The notes under the pieces are model-generated. The model had not been told where the DNA came from. It ran no database searches and was given only the letters and a program-made list of their open reading frames with translations. Shown one piece after another: positions 53,879-62,221 of a stretch of DNA of 64,000 nucleotides. Numbering within the stretch: position 1 is the stretch's first letter; every line of letters begins with the position of its first letter. The stretch is taken from assembly GCA_024693925.1 (NCBI GenBank), contig JAILKH010000004.1, forward strand, positions 1 through 64,000, read 5' to 3'. Both the position numbers and the translations under genes were made by a program. Source of the DNA: Lachnospiraceae bacterium (GTDB taxonomy: Bacteria > Bacillota > Clostridia > Lachnospirales > Lachnospiraceae).

Positions 53879-54808
53879 ATGAATGGTATAATCAATATAT
53901 ATAAGGAGAAAGGGTATACATCCTTTGATGTAGTTGCTAAATTAAGGGGGATATGTCATATAAAAAAAATCGGACATACGGGTACTCTGGATCCCGATGC
54001 GGAGGGAGTGCTTCCTGTCTGTGTGGGTAATGCAACGGCCCTGTGTGAACTCCTGACTGATAAAACAAAGGAATATGAAACTGTATTATTACTGGGTGTG
54101 GTCACAGATACACAGGATATATCCGGTAAAATCATTGAAAAGAAAGACGTCAACCTTAATAAGGCTGATGTCATTTCATGTATGGAAACATTTGTCGGTG
54201 AAATAGAGCAGATACCTCCCATGTATTCGGCGATAAAGGTGAACGGAAAAAAATTATATGAGTTGGCCCGCGAAGGAAAAAGTGTTGAAAGAAAGTCGAG
54301 AACGGTTTTTATACATTCAATTGATATAGTCAGTATAGATATCCCCAGGGTTAAGTTACGGGTTGTCTGTTCAAAGGGAACTTATATAAGGGCGTTATGT
54401 AATGACATAGGGATGTATTTAAAGTGCGGAGGAACTATGGAAAGCCTGGTCCGTACCCGTTCCGGTATGTTTGGTATTGAAGACGCAATAAAACTTGATC
54501 AAGTTGAAACACTTGCTAGAAACGGAGACCTTGAAAAACGGATATTGAGCGTTCGTGAATATTTTAGAAATTATAAGAGCATTCGTACGTATAAAGATGC
54601 TGATAAATTTCTTCATAACGGCAATCTGTTGCGAAATAAGGATTTCGAAATAAGGGAAGACATTTATTCTTTAAATACAGGGAATGACAGTATATTATCA
54701 AAAGATAACAGATTCTGTGTATATGATTCTGAGGGAGTTTTTTACGCGGTTTATGAATTTGATAAAAGGTCCGGCGGATATAAACCATATAAGATGTTTA
54801 TCCCCTAG
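53879..54808 (+). CDS. truB: tRNA pseudouridine-55 synthase
   Basis: A 309-residue TruB with MNGIINIYKEKGYTSFDVVAKLRG, GHTGTLDPDAEGVLPVCVG holding the catalytic Asp, KEYETVLLLG, PPMYSAIKVNGKKLYELAREG and RVVCSKGTYIRALCNDIG. It makes pseudouridine 55 in tRNA. There is a C-terminal extension with PUA-like character. Confidence 0.96.
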   Translation: MNGIINIYKEKGYTSFDVVAKLRGICHIKKIGHTGTLDPDAEGVLPVCVGNATALCELLTDKTKEYETVLLLGVVTDTQDISGKIIEKKDVNLNKADVISCMETFVGEIEQIPPMYSAIKVNGKKLYELAREGKSVERKSRTVFIHSIDIVSIDIPRVKLRVVCSKGTYIRALCNDIGMYLKCGGTMESLVRTRSGMFGIEDAIKLDQVETLARNGDLEKRILSVREYFRNYKSIRTYKDADKFLHNGNLLRNKDFEIREDIYSLNTGNDSILSKDNRFCVYDSEGVFYAVYEFDKRSGGYKPYKMFIP

Positions 54809-54856
54809 TAAAATATTAAGAATTAAAGTATAAAATGACTATAGCGGGAGTATAAG

Positions 54857-55795
54857 ATGAAGATCATATCGGATACGATCAATGTAAGAATAGACGAGCC
54901 TACAGTTGTTACTATCGGTAAGTTCGATGGAATACATAAAGGACATGCAGATCTTTTTAAGCAAATGGAGAGATTTCACGGTAAGGGGCTTAAAACGGTT
55001 GTTTTCACTTTTGATCTACCCACGGCTTTGATCCTTAGAGGTGAAGACAGTAAGGTTCTTACAACCAGAGAGGAAAAAAGATACATTTTTGAAAAATTGG
55101 GTATCGATTATCTTGTTGAGTTTCCTTTTAATGAAATGACCGCATCCATAAGTGCGGAAGAGTTTATCGATGATTTTCTTGCTACCGGAATGAATATGAG
55201 GGCCATTGTTATGGGCAGGGACTGTCGGTTCGGACATAGAGGTCTGGGCACTCCCGAAATGCTGAAAAGATATTCCCATAATTACGGATATGAGGTTGAG
55301 GTTATTGAAAAGTATGAATATGACGGGGATATTATCAGTTCCACAATAATACGTAAAGCTATTCAAAATGGAGATATTATTACAGCCAACAAATTGCTGT
55401 TATATCCGTATTTTTTTTACGGAGAAGTAGTCCATGGTAATAAGCTCGGACGGCAATTGGGGATGCCGACCGTTAATCTGATACCAAAAGATCTTAAGCT
55501 GCTGGTCCCTAACGGAGTGTATTTTTCTACTGTAGAATATAACGGAAAAATTTATAATGCTATAACAAATATTGGTCGCAAGCCGACAGTTGAAGGTGTA
55601 AATTCCGATAAAACAGGTATAGAGACATATATTTACGATTTCGATGAACAAATATACGGAGAGATGCTTTCGGTCAGTTTGTATGATTTTTTGAGAGAAG
55701 AGATTCATTTTGAATCTTTGGATCTATTAAAGAAACAAATTGAGGAAGATGTAAACAAAGGTAAAATATGGCATAAAAATCATAAATCAGATTGA
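54857..55795 (+). CDS. ribF: bifunctional riboflavin kinase / FAD synthetase
   Basis: A 312-residue RibF. The N-terminal nucleotidyltransferase half has VVTIGKFDGIHKGH; the C-terminal kinase half has GNKLGRQLGMPTVNLIPKDLKLLVPNGVYFS and NIGRKPTVEG. It makes FMN and FAD from riboflavin. It follows truB by 48 bases, its standard position. Confidence 0.95.
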   Translation: MKIISDTINVRIDEPTVVTIGKFDGIHKGHADLFKQMERFHGKGLKTVVFTFDLPTALILRGEDSKVLTTREEKRYIFEKLGIDYLVEFPFNEMTASISAEEFIDDFLATGMNMRAIVMGRDCRFGHRGLGTPEMLKRYSHNYGYEVEVIEKYEYDGDIISSTIIRKAIQNGDIITANKLLLYPYFFYGEVVHGNKLGRQLGMPTVNLIPKDLKLLVPNGVYFSTVEYNGKIYNAITNIGRKPTVEGVNSDKTGIETYIYDFDEQIYGEMLSVSLYDFLREEIHFESLDLLKKQIEEDVNKGKIWHKNHKSD

Positions 55796-55928
55796 TTTCT
55801 TATGTTATATTTTAACAAAAAAAAAGAATTTCCTTGTATCTTGATATCTGATAATCTACAATTATTCAAGATGGGAATGTGATTATATTTGTTTCAATTA
55901 TACTGAAATCGTGGCGAAGAGGAGAAAT

Positions 55929-57608
55929 ATGATAGTAACAACCTTGTTGACGTTGGCAGGTGGATTAGGGCTGTTTTTGTTTGGTATGAGCCTTATGAAT
56001 TCGGGGATTGAGAAGACGGCAGGTGCAAAGCTCAGGAATATTCTTGAGTTTTTTACCAAAAACAGATTTACCGGAATGGTAGTTGGTATTATCTTTACCG
56101 GTATCATTCAGTCATCCAGCGCATGTACTATGATGGTTGTTACCTTTGTTAATTCGGGTATTATGACGCTTAACCAGGCTGTAGGAGTTATTTTGGGTGC
56201 TAATATTGGTACTACTGTAACTGCGCAACTTGTTTCTTTCAATCTCTCTGAATATGCACCGGCTTTTGTTTTTCTGGGTGTTATCATGTTTTGTTTTATC
56301 AAGAAGGATATGATACAGAAGGTCGGTGAGATATTAACCGGTTTTGGTGTTTTGTTTATGGGGCTGTCACTTATGTCTGAAGCTATGGGGAGTATTAAAG
56401 ATATCCCCGCAGTACCGGCTTTTTTCGGTTCATTAACAAGTCCTCTTCTTGCAATTCTTATAGGAACTGTTGTAACATCTATTGTTCAAAGTTCATCGGT
56501 AACCGTCAGTATCATCCTGGTAATGGCTAATCAGGGACTTCTGGATATCAGAATATGTTTATTTATTATACTTGGATGTAACATAGGTGCTTGTGCAACT
56601 GCTATGATAGCATCAATGTCAGGTAAAAAGAATGCCAAAAGAGCTGCACTTATTCATCTTCTCTTTAATATTATAGGAACCATAATAATGTATATTATAT
56701 TGAAGGTCGGAATGGAATGGGTAGTCGGTTTGCTTGAGAATATCTCGGGTGATAATCTTGGCCGGCAGGTTGCTAATGCGCATACTGTATTTAAACTGTT
56801 TCAGGTTGCGATTCTGTTTCCGTTTGCCGGTTTGCTTGTAAAAATGACATATCTTATTGTTCCCGGTGAAGAAAAAGAAATCGGTTACCGTGCGAATCTT
56901 CAGCTTGAATATATAGGGGGAAAGAATATTTTTTCACCGGCTACGGCAGTATTTGAAGCGACAAAGGAGCTTGAGAGAATGGCTCTTTTGGCAAGTGAGA
57001 ATTTAAACAGGGCTATGAATGCTTTGGTTACTCTGGATGAGGAAGATATAAGCGAAGTATATGAGGTAGAGGAAAACATAAATTTCCTTAATCATGAGAT
57101 CACCAATTATCTGGTAAAGATAAGTCAGACAAATCTGCCTGTTGATGATGCAAAAAATATCGGTGGGCTGTTTCATGTTGTAAATGATATTGAGCGTATA
57201 GGGGATCATGCGGAGAATGTTGCGGATTCTGCGAAACAAAGAATTGAGAAGGATATAGACTTCTCCAAGGAAGCGTTGAAGGAGCTTGGCGAAATGCTGG
57301 ATATGGTAAATACTCTTATCCGTTTTGCCATTGAAATGTTTTCAACCGGTATGGATGAACATTTAAGAGATATTCTGTCTTTGGAGGATGCGGTAGATGA
57401 AAAGGAAAGAGAACTTCAGCGTAAGCATATAGGCAGAATGACAAAAAATGAATGCAGTCCGGAAGCAGGAATGGTATTTTCGGATGTTATATCGGGGCTT
57501 GAAAGAGTTGCTGATCATGCGACCAATATAGCTTTTGCCGTACTTGATAACGATCCAGATAATGCTAAGAAAGTATCTGTTGCGGATAAGCGTATGGTTC
57601 AGGCATAA
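55929..57608 (+). CDS. Na/Pi cotransporter with PhoU-like C-terminal domain
   Basis: A 559-residue protein. The membrane half has the inverted-repeat QSSS motifs of the PNaS family (GIIQSSSACTMMVVTFVNSG and SIVQSSSVTVSIILVMANQG). The cytosolic half has PhoU-like helices (VNDIERIGDHAENVADSA; LERVADHATNIAFAVL). It takes up phosphate with sodium. ATG 55929 follows AGAGGAGAA; the frame is open from 55911. Phosphate uptake could matter for a VTC-bearing organism, but the gene is 35 kb away and in another operon. Confidence 0.92.
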   Translation: MIVTTLLTLAGGLGLFLFGMSLMNSGIEKTAGAKLRNILEFFTKNRFTGMVVGIIFTGIIQSSSACTMMVVTFVNSGIMTLNQAVGVILGANIGTTVTAQLVSFNLSEYAPAFVFLGVIMFCFIKKDMIQKVGEILTGFGVLFMGLSLMSEAMGSIKDIPAVPAFFGSLTSPLLAILIGTVVTSIVQSSSVTVSIILVMANQGLLDIRICLFIILGCNIGACATAMIASMSGKKNAKRAALIHLLFNIIGTIIMYIILKVGMEWVVGLLENISGDNLGRQVANAHTVFKLFQVAILFPFAGLLVKMTYLIVPGEEKEIGYRANLQLEYIGGKNIFSPATAVFEATKELERMALLASENLNRAMNALVTLDEEDISEVYEVEENINFLNHEITNYLVKISQTNLPVDDAKNIGGLFHVVNDIERIGDHAENVADSAKQRIEKDIDFSKEALKELGEMLDMVNTLIRFAIEMFSTGMDEHLRDILSLEDAVDEKERELQRKHIGRMTKNECSPEAGMVFSDVISGLERVADHATNIAFAVLDNDPDNAKKVSVADKRMVQA

Positions 57609-57654
57609 ATTATGTATCAGTGTTTGATAAAAAGAATTAGATATGATAGATTAT

Positions 57655-57681
57655 AAGCATGGTTTTAATATGGCCATGCTT
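57655..57681 (+). terminator. weak hairpin between the Na/Pi transporter gene and purL
   Basis: AAGCATGG (57655-57662) pairs with CCATGCTT (57674-57681). Only TTAAAT follows, so termination would be inefficient. Confidence 0.35.
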
Positions 57682-57721
57682 TAAATAATATTAATAGAAA
57701 TAAGCATAAAGGAGAATAACA

Positions 57722-60700
57722 GTGGTTAAGCGGATTTATGTTGAAAAGAAAGAGCCTTTTGCGGTTAAAGCAAAAGAATTGCATGAGGAGATAAAGAATT
57801 ATCTCGGAATAAAGAATATTACCAGAGTAAGGGAACTTATAAGATATGATATTGAGAACATATCGGATATAACATATGAGAGAGCAAAAGTTACGGTTTT
57901 TTCGGAACCTCCGGTAGATATTTTGTATGAGGAGGATTTTGACAGAAGTGATGAAGCAAAGGTTTTTTCGGTAGAGTTTCTTCCGGGACAGTTTGATCAA
58001 AGAGCTGATTCGGCAGTTCAGTGTGTACGTTTTCTTAATGAAGAAGAGGAGCCTATTATAAAAACGGCGGTAACATATTGTTTTGAAGGGGAAATAAGTG
58101 AAGATGAACTTGAACAGATAAAGAATTATTGTATTAATCCGGTGGATTCCAGACTTACCGGATTTAACAAGCCAGAGACCCTGGTGACCAAATTTGACGA
58201 GCCTGCGGATGTTGTTGTTTTTGAAGGCTTTAAGGATATGGCTGAGAAGGATCTTGAAAAATTGTACAGTTCATTGGGGCTTGCAATGACATTTAAAGAT
58301 TTTCTGCATATTCAGAATTACTTTAAGAAAGAGGAGAACAGAGATCCTTCTATGACAGAGATCCGTGTGCTTGATACATACTGGTCCGATCATTGTCGTC
58401 ATACAACATTTTCCACGGAACTTAAAAATGTGGATTTTGCGGAGGGTTATTACAGAAAACCTATAGAGGATACGTATAAAGAATATTATGATATACATAA
58501 TGAGATGTTTGGTCAAAGAGAGGATAAGTTTGTATGCCTCATGGATATTGCTTTACTTGCCATGCGCAAACTGAAAAAGGAGGGAAAGCTGGATGATCAG
58601 GAGGAATCTGATGAAATAAATGCCTGTTCGATAGTAGTACCGGTTGAAATTGATGGAAAAACCGAGGAATGGTTGGTTAGTTTTAAGAATGAGACTCATA
58701 ACCATCCTACAGAGATAGAGCCTTTTGGAGGAGCGGCAACTTGTCTTGGCGGAGCGATAAGAGACCCCTTGTCGGGACGATCATACGTTTATCAGGCTAT
58801 GCGTGTTACCGGTGCGGCGGATCCCACAGTGTCATTAAAGGATACGCTTAAAGGTAAACTTCCGCAGAAAAAACTTGTACGCGGCGCAGCAGCCGGATAT
58901 TCATCTTACGGAAATCAAATAGGACTTGCTACAGGATATGTAAAAGAAGTTTATCATCCGGATTATGTGGCCAAGCGGATGGAAATAGGTGCGGTAATGG
59001 GAGCAGCACCAAGAAAAAATGTAATACGGGAAACTTCCGATCCCGGAGATATAATAATACTTCTTGGGGGACGTACGGGACGAGATGGTTGCGGGGGTGC
59101 CACCGGTTCTTCGAAAGCACATACGGAGCAGTCCATTGATACCTGTGGTGCGGAAGTGCAAAAAGGTAATGCACCTACGGAACGAAAGCTTCAAAGATTG
59201 TTCAGACGTCCGGAAGTCAGTTGCTTAATAAGAAAATGCAATGATTTTGGTGCCGGTGGAGTCAGCGTTGCAATTGGCGAGCTGGCAGCGGGGCTTACGG
59301 TGGATCTTGATAAGGTACCTAAAAAATATGCGGGACTTGACGGGACGGAGTTGGCTATTTCCGAATCTCAGGAGAGAATGGCTGTAGTTATAGCTCCTTC
59401 CGATGTCGATGAGTTTATGAAATATGCTGCCGAGGAAAATCTGGAAGCTACCAAGGTTGCCGTAGTTACAGAGGAACCAAGACTTATCCTTACCTGGAGG
59501 GGAAAGGAAATAGTGAATATTTCGAGGGCTTTTTTGGATACTAACGGAGCGCATCAGGAAACCGATGTTTATGCGGATATGCCGGATGAGAAAAATAAAT
59601 TCTTTGATAAGTACGAAATCCCGGAGGTTGATGAGAAACTTAAGGTTAATGATGTAAGAGGTGCCTGGCTTGCAACGCTTAAGGACCTTAATGTATGTTC
59701 TCAGAAAGGGCTTGTTGAAATGTTTGATGCCTCTATCGGAGCCGGTTCCGTATTTATGCCGTATGGTGGTAAATACCAGCTTACGGAGACTCAGACAATG
59801 GTTGCAAAGCTTCCCGTGCTTAAGGGTAAATGTGATACCGTTACCATGATGAGTTATGGATTTGATCCGTATCTTTCTTCCTGGAGTCCATATCATGGGG
59901 CTGTATATGCTGTTCTGGAATCCATGGCAAGAATAGTGGCAAACGGTGGGGATTATAAAAAGATAAGATTTACTTTCCAGGAGTATTTCAGACGTATGTC
60001 AGAGGAGGCCTCAAGGTGGAGCCAGCCTTTTCTCGCATTGCTTGGTGCATTTAATGCACAGCTGCGTTTTGGACTTCCTTCAATCGGAGGAAAAGATTCT
60101 ATGTCGGGAACTTTTAACGATATAGATGTGCCTCCCACACTTGTATCTTTTGCGGTTGATGTGGCAAAAGAAGGTGATATCATAACTCCTGAGTTTAAGA
60201 AGGCCGGAAGCAGGATTGTATTGATAAAAGCAGCAAGAGATGAATTCGATCTTCCGGATTATGATAAAGTAATGGAAACATATGATAAGTTTACCATGGA
60301 TAAAAAAGCGGGTAATGTATTATCGGCTTATGCACTTGACGGAAAGGGTATAGTTGCTGCTGTCAGCAAGATGGCATTCGGTAATGGATTCGGTGTGAAG
60401 CTTTACGATAATGTACGGGCCGGAGAATTATTTGAAGCAGGATTTGGCTCTTTGGTAGCAGAGATTCCTGCAGATAAGGTGGAAAGACTTAAATCCGATT
60501 GTATGATCATAGGCGAGGTTACGGATGATGAGACGTTTAGTTACGGTGAAGTTTCAATATCCGAATCGGAAGCTGTTGATGCCTGGAAGATGCCGCTTGA
60601 AAAAGTATTCCCGACTAAAGCGTACAAGGGTAATGATAAGATAGAGGTTAAACTATATAGGGCTGATTCCGTATATGTATGTAAAAATAAGGTGGCAAAG

Positions 60701-61495
60701 CCGGTTGTATTTATTCCGGTATTTCCGGGGACAAACTGTGAATATGATTCCGCAAAAGCCTTTGAAAGAGCGGGAGCTGATGTTATTACCAAGGTATTCA
60801 GAAATCTAAGTGCGGAAGATATAAGGGAATCGGTTAATGAGTTTAAGAACAGTATTGCGAAGTCTCAGATAATTATGTTTCCCGGAGGTTTTTCGGCGGG
60901 GGATGAGCCTGACGGATCGGCTAAATTTTTTGCCACTGCTTTTCAGAATGAAGTAATGAAAGAAGAAGTTATGAAGCTTCTTAATGAGAGAGACGGTCTG
61001 GCACTTGGTATCTGTAATGGTTTTCAGGCGCTGATAAAGCTGGGTCTTGTGCCGGAGGGAAGAATAATCGGACAGAAGGATTCATCGCCTACCCTGACTT
61101 TTAATACTATTAACCGCCATATCTCGAAGATGGTATATACTAAGGTTGTTTCGGATAAATCGCCCTGGTTGCGTAAGGCCGAACTTGGAGGAACATATGT
61201 TATACCGGCATCACATGGAGAAGGCAGATTTGTAGCAAACGATGAGTGGCTTAAGAAGCTGTTTGAGAATGGCCAGGTGGCTACTCAGTATTGTGATCAT
61301 AATGGAAATATCAGTATGGATGAGGAATGGAATATTAATGGATCATATATGGCTATAGAAGGCATTACTTCGCCGGATGGAAGATGCTTCGGTAAGATGG
61401 GGCATTCGGAAAGAAGAGGGGATTCGGTAGCTGTAAACATTTATGGCGATCAGGATATGATGATATTTGAATCGGGTGTAGATTATTTTAAGTAA
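57722..61495 (+). CDS. purL: phosphoribosylformylglycinamidine synthase, single-chain
   Basis: A 1257-residue fused PurL, the form found in many Clostridia. The synthetase part has TYWSDHCRHTTF, ETHNHPTEIEPFGGAATCLGGAIRDPLSGR, and IGGKDSMSGTF. The C-terminal glutaminase has PVFPGTNCEYDSAKAFERAGA, FPGGFSAGDEPDGSAKF, the nucleophile Cys in ALGICNGFQALIKLGL, and SHGEGRF. It converts FGAR to FGAM in purine synthesis with glutamine and ATP. The start is GTG after AAGGAG. Confidence 0.97.
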   Translation: MVKRIYVEKKEPFAVKAKELHEEIKNYLGIKNITRVRELIRYDIENISDITYERAKVTVFSEPPVDILYEEDFDRSDEAKVFSVEFLPGQFDQRADSAVQCVRFLNEEEEPIIKTAVTYCFEGEISEDELEQIKNYCINPVDSRLTGFNKPETLVTKFDEPADVVVFEGFKDMAEKDLEKLYSSLGLAMTFKDFLHIQNYFKKEENRDPSMTEIRVLDTYWSDHCRHTTFSTELKNVDFAEGYYRKPIEDTYKEYYDIHNEMFGQREDKFVCLMDIALLAMRKLKKEGKLDDQEESDEINACSIVVPVEIDGKTEEWLVSFKNETHNHPTEIEPFGGAATCLGGAIRDPLSGRSYVYQAMRVTGAADPTVSLKDTLKGKLPQKKLVRGAAAGYSSYGNQIGLATGYVKEVYHPDYVAKRMEIGAVMGAAPRKNVIRETSDPGDIIILLGGRTGRDGCGGATGSSKAHTEQSIDTCGAEVQKGNAPTERKLQRLFRRPEVSCLIRKCNDFGAGGVSVAIGELAAGLTVDLDKVPKKYAGLDGTELAISESQERMAVVIAPSDVDEFMKYAAEENLEATKVAVVTEEPRLILTWRGKEIVNISRAFLDTNGAHQETDVYADMPDEKNKFFDKYEIPEVDEKLKVNDVRGAWLATLKDLNVCSQKGLVEMFDASIGAGSVFMPYGGKYQLTETQTMVAKLPVLKGKCDTVTMMSYGFDPYLSSWSPYHGAVYAVLESMARIVANGGDYKKIRFTFQEYFRRMSEEASRWSQPFLALLGAFNAQLRFGLPSIGGKDSMSGTFNDIDVPPTLVSFAVDVAKEGDIITPEFKKAGSRIVLIKAARDEFDLPDYDKVMETYDKFTMDKKAGNVLSAYALDGKGIVAAVSKMAFGNGFGVKLYDNVRAGELFEAGFGSLVAEIPADKVERLKSDCMIIGEVTDDETFSYGEVSISESEAVDAWKMPLEKVFPTKAYKGNDKIEVKLYRADSVYVCKNKVAKPVVFIPVFPGTNCEYDSAKAFERAGADVITKVFRNLSAEDIRESVNEFKNSIAKSQIIMFPGGFSAGDEPDGSAKFFATAFQNEVMKEEVMKLLNERDGLALGICNGFQALIKLGLVPEGRIIGQKDSSPTLTFNTINRHISKMVYTKVVSDKSPWLRKAELGGTYVIPASHGEGRFVANDEWLKKLFENGQVATQYCDHNGNISMDEEWNINGSYMAIEGITSPDGRCFGKMGHSERRGDSVAVNIYGDQDMMIFESGVDYFK

Positions 61496-61566
61496 AGGTT
61501 ATATACAGGAATTAAGTAGTGCTTTACAATAAAGCTGATACGTGTTAAAATAAGCAATGTTGTGTG

Positions 61567-61643
61567 ACCTGCGCCAGGTTATGGGATTTCCGGCCTGTGG
61601 CTTCGCGTAAGGCATAAAGCATCGGTACTTTTGAGGATAAAGT
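61567..61643 (+). ncRNA. candidate structured leader of rpsO
   Basis: Three short stems are visible: ACCTG/CAGGT (61567-61579), GCCT/AGGC (61593-61613) and ACTTT/AAAGT (61627-61643). They end about 34 bases before the rpsO start. S15 represses its own mRNA through leader structures in several bacteria. No exact match to a known S15 leader class was recognised. Confidence 0.4.
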
Positions 61644-61676
61644 GTTGATGTAAGTAAATATAACGGAGGAATTAAT

Positions 61677-61943
61677 ATGATAAGCAAGGAAAAGAAAACA
61701 GAAATTATTAAGAAGTATGCTACAAAGGAAGGAGATACCGGTTCACCGGAGGTTCAGGTAGCGGTTCTTACCGAAAGGATCAAAGAACTTACAGAGCATC
61801 TTAAGTCGAATCCCGGAGATCATCATTCGGCAAGAGGTATGTATAAGATGATCGGCCAGAGACGTGGGTTGCTTTCTTATCTTAAGAAGAAGGATATCGA
61901 GCGTTATCGTGCGCTTATAGAGAAGTTAGGACTCAGAAAGTAG
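61677..61943 (+). CDS. rpsO: 30S ribosomal protein S15
   Basis: An 88-residue S15 of standard length: [43 protein letters not shown] and the end [13 protein letters not shown]. It binds the central domain of 16S rRNA. ATG 61677 has GGAGGAA upstream. The rpsO-pnp order is conserved across bacteria. Confidence 0.98.
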   Translation: MISKEKKTEIIKKYATKEGDTGSPEVQVAVLTERIKELTEHLKSNPGDHHSARGMYKMIGQRRGLLSYLKKKDIERYRALIEKLGLRK

Positions 61944-61986
61944 TTATTACAAAACCTGTGGTTATGTGACCGCGGGATATAAATGG

Positions 61987-62027
61987 ACGCAGTTTAGCAT
62001 ATGTTATGCGTGACTGCGTTCGTTTTA
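61987..62027 (+). terminator. terminator after rpsO
   Basis: ACGCAGT (61987-61993) pairs with ACTGCGT (62013-62019), and inside it GCATA (61997-62001) pairs with TATGC (62005-62009). TTCGTTTTAT follows. A second hairpin without T-run, CCTGTGGT/ACCGCGGG, lies just before (about 61956-61977). Confidence 0.65.
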
Positions 62028-62041
62028 TAATAAGTAACAAG

Positions 62042-62188
62042 GACGGAAGTGATTCCCGAGACCACTGAATTGCTCACAATTGCAGATTGTATGCTTTGAA
62101 AGAATATGAATTTGGAATAAGCGGCAGGCAAAATGAAAATCGGAGTGTTTTGTGGTCAATTCAGTAGTTTCGGTACAAATCTTCCGTC
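62042..62188 (+). ncRNA. long-range structured leader of pnp
   Basis: Nested complementary blocks enclose the 147-base leader: GACGGAAG (62042-62049) with CTTCCGTC (62181-62188), CCGA (62056-62059) with TCGG (62170-62173), and ACTGAATTG (62064-62072) with CAATTCAGT (62157-62165). Smaller hairpins lie inside, for example ACAAT/ATTGT. In enterobacteria a pnp leader stem is cut by RNase III and then used by PNPase for autoregulation. A comparable role here is inference. Confidence 0.6.
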
Positions 62189-62221
62189 TTAAATAAATAT
62201 ATTTAAGAAAAGGAGAATGAT

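Noticed and set aside
59225..59896. 223-residue minus-strand open frame opposite purL
   Set aside because: It lies inside purL with no recognisable domain.
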